Shown: piece after piece, positions 60,826 through 64,000 of the stretch | Layout: each line of letters opens with the position of its first letter | Numbering within the stretch: the stretch's first letter is position 1 | Assembly: GCF_011075055.1 (NCBI RefSeq) | Contig: NC_058151.1 | Location: 930,001 to 994,000, forward strand | Origin: Mangifera indica | Lineage: Eukaryota; Streptophyta; Magnoliopsida; Sapindales; Anacardiaceae | Direction: 5' to 3' | Length of the DNA stretch: 64,000 bases | Notes under the pieces: generated by a model | Told to the model about the DNA's origin: nothing | Database searches by the model: none | What the model saw: the letters and a program-made list of their open reading frames with translations, nothing else | Made by a program: the position numbers and the translations under genes

Positions 60826-61995
60826 AACATATCAATCATTCATGAATTTCCACTTCCAACTCAATAACAATACTAACTTTATCTTATAGGTTTCCTTACA
60901 TATCAAGATTTTAAAATATAAAGATACCACATCATTTCAATATAAAGATATACATCAAAATATCATATAAAATGAAATCTGTCATACCCAAGGGGTGTCC
61001 CCACCTAGGCAGAGCAAGAGGAAAACAACTGTCGTACCTGGTATAGTCTCTCATGGGCAAAGCACTTAAATCTGTAATACTTGGCATGAAATAAAGCACA
61101 AGCAGAGCACTAAATTCTGTTGTACCTAGCATAAATATTGCACAGGCAAAGCATTTATTACATAATAAGTAATAACCAATCTTATCACCATATATAAATA
61201 ATAAAATGACTTGATATTATGAGCTTTTTGGACAATACTCATCGGCAAGCGCCACAACCACCATAAGCAAATGTAAATCACACATGAAGCTCAACTAAAC
61301 ACTTCCAACTCAACCACAATACAAAACATCCATTTAATCAAGTTCCAAAATTTCACTTGGTTACCAACTGAGTTTTAAACATAACTTAATTAAGCATTCT
61401 GAATCCACATAATAATATAACTTTTACTCTATAACCACTCATAACCTAAATTCATAACATGCATAAAGGAAACTATATATATATATTTTTTTTCTTTTTT
61501 TTTTTTGAGAGATTTCCACCAATCCATGCCACTATTATTATTCCCACTCACTGATTTGGGTTGTCTCCAAGCCGGTGTTGAAATCTTTTGCTATTTCTCT
61601 TTCTTCTTCACCTAATCAAATCAATTTGAAACAACATGGTTAGAATTTTGGAAATCCCTAAATTGAACAATAATATCAAACCCTACAATTTTTGAACAAA
61701 ATGAAATACCTTATTCCCTTTTCGTATAAATTCTTTTTCTCTTATTTTCCCTTTCTTTCTCTTTCTTTCTTTTCTTTTTCTTTCTTTTCTTTTCTTTCTT
61801 CCTTTTTTCCCCTTTCTTTCTCTTTTTTCTCCTGTCTGCGTCTGCGTCTCTGTTTCTTTTCTTCTTGTTGAAGAAGAAAAGTCTACTGACTTTATTAGTA
61901 AATAAAAGGAAAAATTTCCACTTAACCCTTATATGCGCGCAAGATTTCGTATAGCCCCTTTAAGTTTCACCTATAACCAATATTTGGGTATTTCA

Positions 61996-63716
61996 TATTC
62001 TGATTTAGATGTTGATAAAACTAAATTATCTGAATATCAACTGGTTAGAGATAGAGTAAGAAGGTCTATAAGGTTGCCTTTCAAGTATGCACAGACTAAT
62101 TTAATTGAATATACATTTCATATAGGGGATGCAGTTGAATTAAATGAACTTTTGAATTATAAACAAGCTTGTAAGAGTAAGAACAAAGTTGAATGGATTA
62201 ATGTCATGCAAAATAAAATGAACTCTCTTCAAAATAATGAAACCTGGACTTTAGTGAAAAGGTTTGTTAATCAAAAAGTTATGGGATGTAAGTGGGTTTA
62301 TAGAATTAAGCCTATTATTCCTGGTTGTGAACCAGCCAGGTTTAAGGCAAAGGTTATGGCTAAGGGGTTTTTCCAAGTAGAATGAACAAATTATCATGAA
62401 GTATTTTCACCAGTTGTAAAGCATGTTTCTATTATATTAATGCTCTTTGTTGTAGTTTTATTTGATCTTGAACTAGAGCAGCTTGATGTGACTACTACAT
62501 TTCTCCATGGCAATTTGGAAGAAACAATATATATAGAGCAGCCTAAGGGGTTTATTAAGCTAGGTAATGAAGATATCGTATGTTTACTAAAAAAAGTTCA
62601 ATCTATGGGTTAAAGCAATCTCCTAGACAATGGTATAAGAGATTTGATGATTATGTGTTATCTCTTGGCTTCATAACATGCAGTTTTGATCATTGTGTGT
62701 ACTTTCTTAAAATTGACACTAGAAATTATGTGTATCTATTAATCTATGTGGATAACATGCTCATTATTTGAAAGGAAAAAAATGAATTAATTAAATTGAA
62801 ACAACTGTTGAAAATTGAGTTTGAAATGAAAGACTTAGGGCCTACCAAAAGAATTTTAGGAATGGATATAAAAAGAGATACAGATAAAGGTAATTTGTCT
62901 TTATCACAATCTGGTTACATAAAAAATGTCCTAGATTTATATGGTATGTTGAATGCTAAGCCTATTAATACACTTATGGGTGTACATTTCAAGTTAAAAT
63001 CTACCTCACGTGATATATCTAATGCTGAATTTGAATATATGCAAAATATTTCGTATGCTAATATTGTGGGCAACTTGACGTATGCAATGATAGGATCAAA
63101 GAATAATATTGCTTATGCAATCAATTCGGTAAGTAGATTTATGGGAAAACCAACAAAGGATCATTGGAATGCTACAAAATGGTTGCTTAGATATTTAAAA
63201 AGGTCTTATAATCTTGGTTTAAATTTTTGTACTAATGGTTTTGACAATTTTTTTGTAAAGGTTATTGTGATTCAGATTATACAGCAGATCTAGACAAGAG
63301 GAGATCACTGACAGGGTACATTTTCACATTTGGAGGCAATGTAGTAAGCTGGAAGAGTTGCTTACAGCATATTATGGCACTTTCTACAACTAAAACAAAA
63401 TATATGACACTTACTGAGACTGTGAAAGAAGCATTATGGCTCAAGGGAATAACACAAGAACTAGGGTTTTGTGATAATGTTCCAGTAGTATGCTGACTCT
63501 CAAAGTGCAATACACTTGCCAAAGAATAATGCTTTCCATGAGAGGACAAAACATATAGATGTAAGACTTCATTTCATCGGGGATATACTAAGTAAAGGTG
63601 AAATGGTCTTGGAGAATATTGCAATTGGAGATAATTCAGCTGATGTTCTGACTAAACTTGTATTTGTCAACAAATTTGAGCAAACCTTGAATTTGTTAAA
63701 TGTCAATTGTGTCTAG
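61996..63716 (+). pseudogene. Copia-c reverse transcriptase and RNase H remnant
   Basis: Resumes the pol frame after the nested LTRs: WINVMQNKMNSLQNNETWTL, KWVYRIK, then a stop near 62383, SSIYGLKQSPRQWYKRF in another frame, a polymerase motif YVDN instead of YVDD (~62745), LGMDIKRD, and the RNase H end with FHERTKHIDVRLHFI at about 63535. At least two frame changes and several stops; not functional. Confidence 0.8.
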
Positions 63717-63845
63717 ATGTATAGGATGCAGAAGTGTTTCTTGCTACTTTAATTCATTGGGCGGTTTTCAACAAGGTGGAGTTTGTTATTTTGTGTCTCA
63801 AACTGACGAGGGTGTTTTTGTACTTAGTTGTGGAAGGGTTGTGAT

Positions 63846-64000
63846 CAGACCTGGCCACGGTTCATGAACCGCCGGTTTCAGTTCGGAACCGCCGGTTCAC
63901 GGTTCGAAAACATAAGGACCCTAATCGAAACCGTAACAGGACGGTTCGTCCACGGTTCGGAATCGTCGGTTCCGGTTCATGGCCTCGGTTCGAAACCGAT
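63846..64000 (+). mobile_element. 5' end of a hAT-like element
   Basis: Starts CAGACCTGGCCACGGTTC after GTTGTGAT (63838-63845), the probable 8-bp target duplication. The sequence is dense in GGTTC/GAACC and CCGGTT subterminal words, as in hAT transposons. It continues beyond the window, so its other end and any transposase cannot be seen. Confidence 0.65.

Larger units (their letters stand above)
57816..61995 (-). mobile_element. Outer solo LTR inserted in Copia-c
   Basis: TG at 57816 and CA at 61995, flanked by the target duplication TATTC (57811-57815 and 61996-62000). The Copia-c reading frame continues exactly across one TATTC (N-Q-D-Y-S-D then L-D-V-D-K). Without the nested insertion the LTR is about 1.9 kb. 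It is probably on -, where it runs TGAAATACCC...GGGTCCTGTCA, in the style of Ty3/Gypsy LTRs. No internal domain remains. It contains a pyrimidine-rich CTTT run at about 61735-61830. Confidence 0.88.
54855..63845 (+). mobile_element. Copia-c: old Ty1/Copia element, split by nested LTRs
   Basis: The 5' LTR begins TGTTATTTTGTGTCTC at 54855 and ends about 55358-55372, just before the primer site TGGTATTAGAGCC (55373). The 3' LTR begins at 63784 after CAAGGTGGAG and is cut at 63845 by a hAT-like element. The 60 bases of LTR that can be compared differ at about one site in six, so the element is old. It inserted into a CNGC fragment. Confidence 0.88.

Overview
The window is nuclear DNA of a flowering plant, most likely a eudicot. 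It is very AT-rich, its genes have GT..AG introns and long intergenic spacers, and it is loaded with Ty1/Copia elements, TRIMs, solo LTRs and MITEs. The species cannot be named from the sequence. No tRNA, rRNA or CRISPR was seen.

Two host gene families alternate. The first is a plastidial pyruvate kinase 4-like gene (PK): one intact copy on + (2.1-5.6 kb), one decayed full-length copy (22.4-26.2 kb) and one fragment (31.7-32.3 plus 36.9 kb). The second is the plant cyclic nucleotide-gated channel (CNGC) family, all on -: a decayed copy A (7.7-10.6 kb), a better preserved copy B (15.2-17.6 kb), and three closely related copies C1 (27.5-30.5 kb), C2 (38.6-42.2 kb) and C3 (50.0-53.2 kb). Each of C1-C3 has the 3' end of another, more conventional CNGC just upstream (31.0-31.6, 47.5-47.9, 54.4-54.9 kb). 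Only PK, CNGC-B and C1 have reading frames that stay open across all the exons I could place. The locus grew by repeated segmental duplication of a [PK 3' end - CNGC body - CNGC 3' fragment] cassette, and the paralogues serve as natural empty sites for dating the transposon insertions.

Mobile DNA by position: a small hAT-like MITE (6.5 kb); a Mutator-like MITE with 9-bp target duplications and a GC-rich palindromic core (20.3-21.1 kb); TRIM A inside the last exon of the pyruvate kinase pseudogene (25.5 kb); old Copia-a (32.3-36.9 kb) inside a pyruvate kinase fragment; young Copia-b on - (42.2-46.9 kb) inside the putative first exon of C2; a three-LTR tandem TRIM B (53.4-54.3 kb); and old Copia-c (54.9-63.8 kb) inside a CNGC 3' fragment. 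Copia-c is itself split by a solo LTR (57.8-62.0 kb) that is split by a second solo LTR (58.6-60.8 kb), and its 3' LTR is cut by a hAT-like element that runs off the window.

Biologically, the points of most interest are: a divergent CNGC lineage that lacks the calmodulin-binding IQ tail and, in C1-C3, has a very short C-linker exon and an altered S4; a G-box plus W-box module shared by the PK gene and CNGC-A/B; and a Copia element with 98% identical LTRs whose polyprotein carries six in-frame stops and no frameshift.
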